A stretch of 64,000 bases of DNA from Sisyra terminalis (lineage: Eukaryota; Arthropoda; Insecta; Neuroptera; Sisyridae), in contig OY292275.1 of NCBI GenBank assembly GCA_958496175.1, positions 20,026,001 to 20,090,000 on the forward strand, written 5' to 3'. Made by a program: the position numbers and the translations under genes. The notes beneath the pieces are model-generated. The model was not told the origin of the DNA, searched no databases, and saw only the letters and a program-made list of their open reading frames with translations. Below are positions 61,755 through 64,000 of this stretch, one piece after another. Positions within the stretch are counted from its first letter, which is position 1; each line of letters opens with the position of its first letter.

Positions 61755-64000
61755 TGGTTTTTAGATTCTTCAGCTTCCAACAATCCCTATTTCTGCTTGC
61801 GATATGTTGTGAATCCGAGAAAAGCTTTGCTTGGTCAGTTATAGTATGAAACAATATAAAACTTAATTTTTAAAATTTAATTTTATAAAACGACCAAAAG
61901 TCTTGACAAATGCTTATTGAAGATTGAGGACCATTAATTTTTTATTGAAAGCGAAATAAGAAAATTTGAATTTATGATTAAAACATAAATGAATAAATCA
62001 CTAAAACACCGCGGCAATTCAACCCCCATTCCCTCTAAAAAATGCTTTGTTAACTAGTAAAGCAAAATATACAATTTGTTTGCAAGTATAAAGTAAAAAA
62101 AAGTAGCTACTAAAATATATTTTAAATTTGTTAGTCGATAAATCTGATCCAAGTATAAGGTAAAAAAAAGTTACTTAACATAAATATATTTAAAAGTTAT
62201 TTAATAAATTCGCTATGTAAAAATCGAAAATAAAATATAGACGCCTAATGGATTGTTTTGTTATCCTTTTTTTTTCTTAGCAAAATCCCATTGTTCTTAT
62301 ATTTGTGTATACCATAATTGAATAACTTAAATTTTGATTGAATCATTACAACCACCAATAATAAGTGGTCCTTATGTATTTAGTATTATCCTCTAGCAAT
62401 TTCACTAGTCATAGATTCAATGAAATATTGATTGGAACTAGCTACTCAGGAACAAATGAATTTAATTGTTTCCGATAATTGGAAGCTGATTTATTATCAT
62501 TATTCTATTATACGTAAATGGTTCAAAATGATCCTTGTCGTGTTTGGTTTTGATATAAAATCAATTCACATTCGTTTGAATAAAACGAATAAAGAATTTA
62601 ATTTTGGCAATTTTATTCATTAATGATTTCATAACTGGGTAGTATATTTTAAATGCTTTTTAATCAAATCTGCAAAGGGTTTAAATAATAATCTTTTTTG
62701 AAGATTTTGTTTCTTTTTAATTTGGATTTAGTAGAATTAAATTGTCCTCGAATTAAAATACAATTTGGCTGGTTTAAACATAATTCTTTCCAATAAAATA
62801 AGCAGAATATTTAGAGAGAATACGTTTGAAAAAGTTTGTTTTGAAAAGCTCTTTACAACTTTCATAATTAACATTTTCTTCTTTTTTTTTTTGGTTAAAA
62901 TAAAAAAGTTTTTGTACGAGTTTTACTGCAAACTTTTCTATTTGAAATACAAAAGTGGAAGTAAATGGGTAGAACAACATTCGTATAAAACTCGTTTATT
63001 ATATAAAAAAATCGAGGTAAATTTAATTTTATAATTTTGTACTTTACTGTTTGGTGAACAGATAAAGGGTGGAAATTTAAGCAGAAAGATGCGCTATGAG
63101 GCGTTTATTTGTTTGGAAAGTTTTTCAACGTTTCTAATTTATCCCCAGCTTTAACGAACTTTGAAAGTAATAAACCGGAACCAGCCAGAATTATGTTTAT
63201 ATTGTTCATACGTATTTATCCACAAGTTGAAATGACAAAATGTAGAAAAACAGGAAGATGATTGAGGGAATGAAATGTATGTGTGTTCTATACATTATGA
63301 AGAATGTATGGTATGCGACATTTGGTAGAAGAAAATTGTCCTAATAACTTTCCTACTTCATACGTACATAATAGTATGAAATAAGCAGTGAAATTCAATA
63401 AATAATTTTTGTAAGTAAGATTTCTATTTTTCTGCATTTCATTTTTAAAATAATTTTATCATTGAAGTACTGAAATATTGAGCAGCGCGAAAAATTTGAT
63501 TCTGATACGTTTGAACTAAAATCTCAAATTTGAATCATTATTATCTTCCAGCTTGTTTAAAACTTTTTGAAGCCTTAGACCAGGGGTGTAAAACATGAAG
63601 CAAATTTGGGTAGAATACTTTCAGAACGTGTCGAGGCCATAATACAACACGCCTACATGTATAACTACTGAAATATGTATTGTCAATGAAAGAGTAACAA
63701 AATATTCAATAAAAATAGAATTATATGCATTTACATATGCAAATGCATATAATCCGATGTCTACACATCACCAATTTAAGTTGAAATACACTTTCAATAA
63801 TAAAGGAATAGCAATAATTATGCATTGCAGACTTAAAATTTGATGAAGAGCCTTAGTGGCCCAATTGATGGCCGACAGGGTGCATATTGAACAGGATTGT
63901 CATAAGCCCAATGTAGGTAAGTATTTTTTTTAATTATAATTTAACGTCGCTTTAAAATTACTAGTTTTTAGCGATTCAAGGGTTAATACAAATTCGTAAT
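61755..64000. other. Intergenic to window end, no gene seen
   Basis: AT-rich. A hAT-like left end lies at 63581. Near 63900 a good donor-like GTAGGTAAGT follows a stretch (63830-63915) of less AT-biased sequence with stops in all frames; it may be an untranslated exon or repeat. Confidence 0.4.
63581..63660 (+). mobile_element. Possible hAT-like left end
   Basis: CAGGGGTGTAAAACATGAAG resembles hAT ends of the CAGGGGTGTCAAAC type. No right end is found before the window ends. Confidence 0.4.

Noticed and set aside
63830..63915. Coding exon ending at GTAGGTAAGT near the window end
   Set aside because: All three frames contain stops before the donor, so no coding exon can be supported.
1..64000. 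CRISPR arrays, bacterial operons or ribosomal RNA genes
   Set aside because: None seen; the window is typical spliced, repeat-rich eukaryotic DNA.

Overview
The window is AT-rich (well over 65 percent A+T) nuclear DNA of an arthropod, most likely an insect. The evidence is short spliced introns with GT-AG borders, an insect-type clan-2 cytochrome P450, tRNA-derived SINEs, hAT-like and other MITEs, a Penelope-like retroelement and an insect-style non-LTR fragment. I cannot name the species. Exon borders below were set by hand from splice signals, reading-frame continuity and remembered family alignments; no search was run.

Layout. At 0.4-1.8 kb (+) lies an intronless gene for dynein regulatory complex subunit 4 (DRC4/GAS8). 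At 2.3-3.1 kb (-) are the first three coding exons of UTP20; the rest of that gene is not visible, so DRC4 is either nested in a UTP20 intron or UTP20 is truncated. At 5.5-7.1 kb (-) is a complete six-exon Spartan (SPRTN) protease gene with an apparent GC-AG intron and C-terminal SUMO-interacting motifs. From about 11.1 to 29.5 kb (+) runs one large transcription unit for a protein with three tandem CAP (GAPR-1-like) domains. Its body exons lie at 27.6-29.5 kb, and five separate first coding exons at 12.26, 16.84, 21.94, 26.26 and 27.43 kb all end in the same phase and join the same second exon. At 33.9-35.8 kb (+) is a complete three-exon P450. I found no convincing host gene from 36 to 64 kb.

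Repeats fill much of the rest: hAT-like MITEs with 7-8 of 8 matching target-site duplications (23.2, 31.8, 40.1, 40.8 kb), a Harbinger-like MITE (61.3 kb), a two-copy inverted-repeat MITE family (3.9 and 14.8 kb), a tRNA-derived SINE family (13.4, 17.9, 36.9, 58.7 kb), a decayed Penelope-like element with RT and GIY-YIG parts (51.2-52.6 kb), a non-LTR retrotransposon tail (58.9-59.2 kb), and a roughly 1.4-kb imperfect palindrome (46.9-48.3 kb).

The two most interesting signals are the array of alternative first exons of the CAP gene, and a recurring hammerhead-ribozyme-like fold (CTGANGA, hairpin, GAA(A), short helix III, closing stem I) seen in four different repeat families. One of these is the terminal region of the Penelope-like element, and another copy of that region forms a palindrome inserted in a hAT-like element at 9.4 kb.
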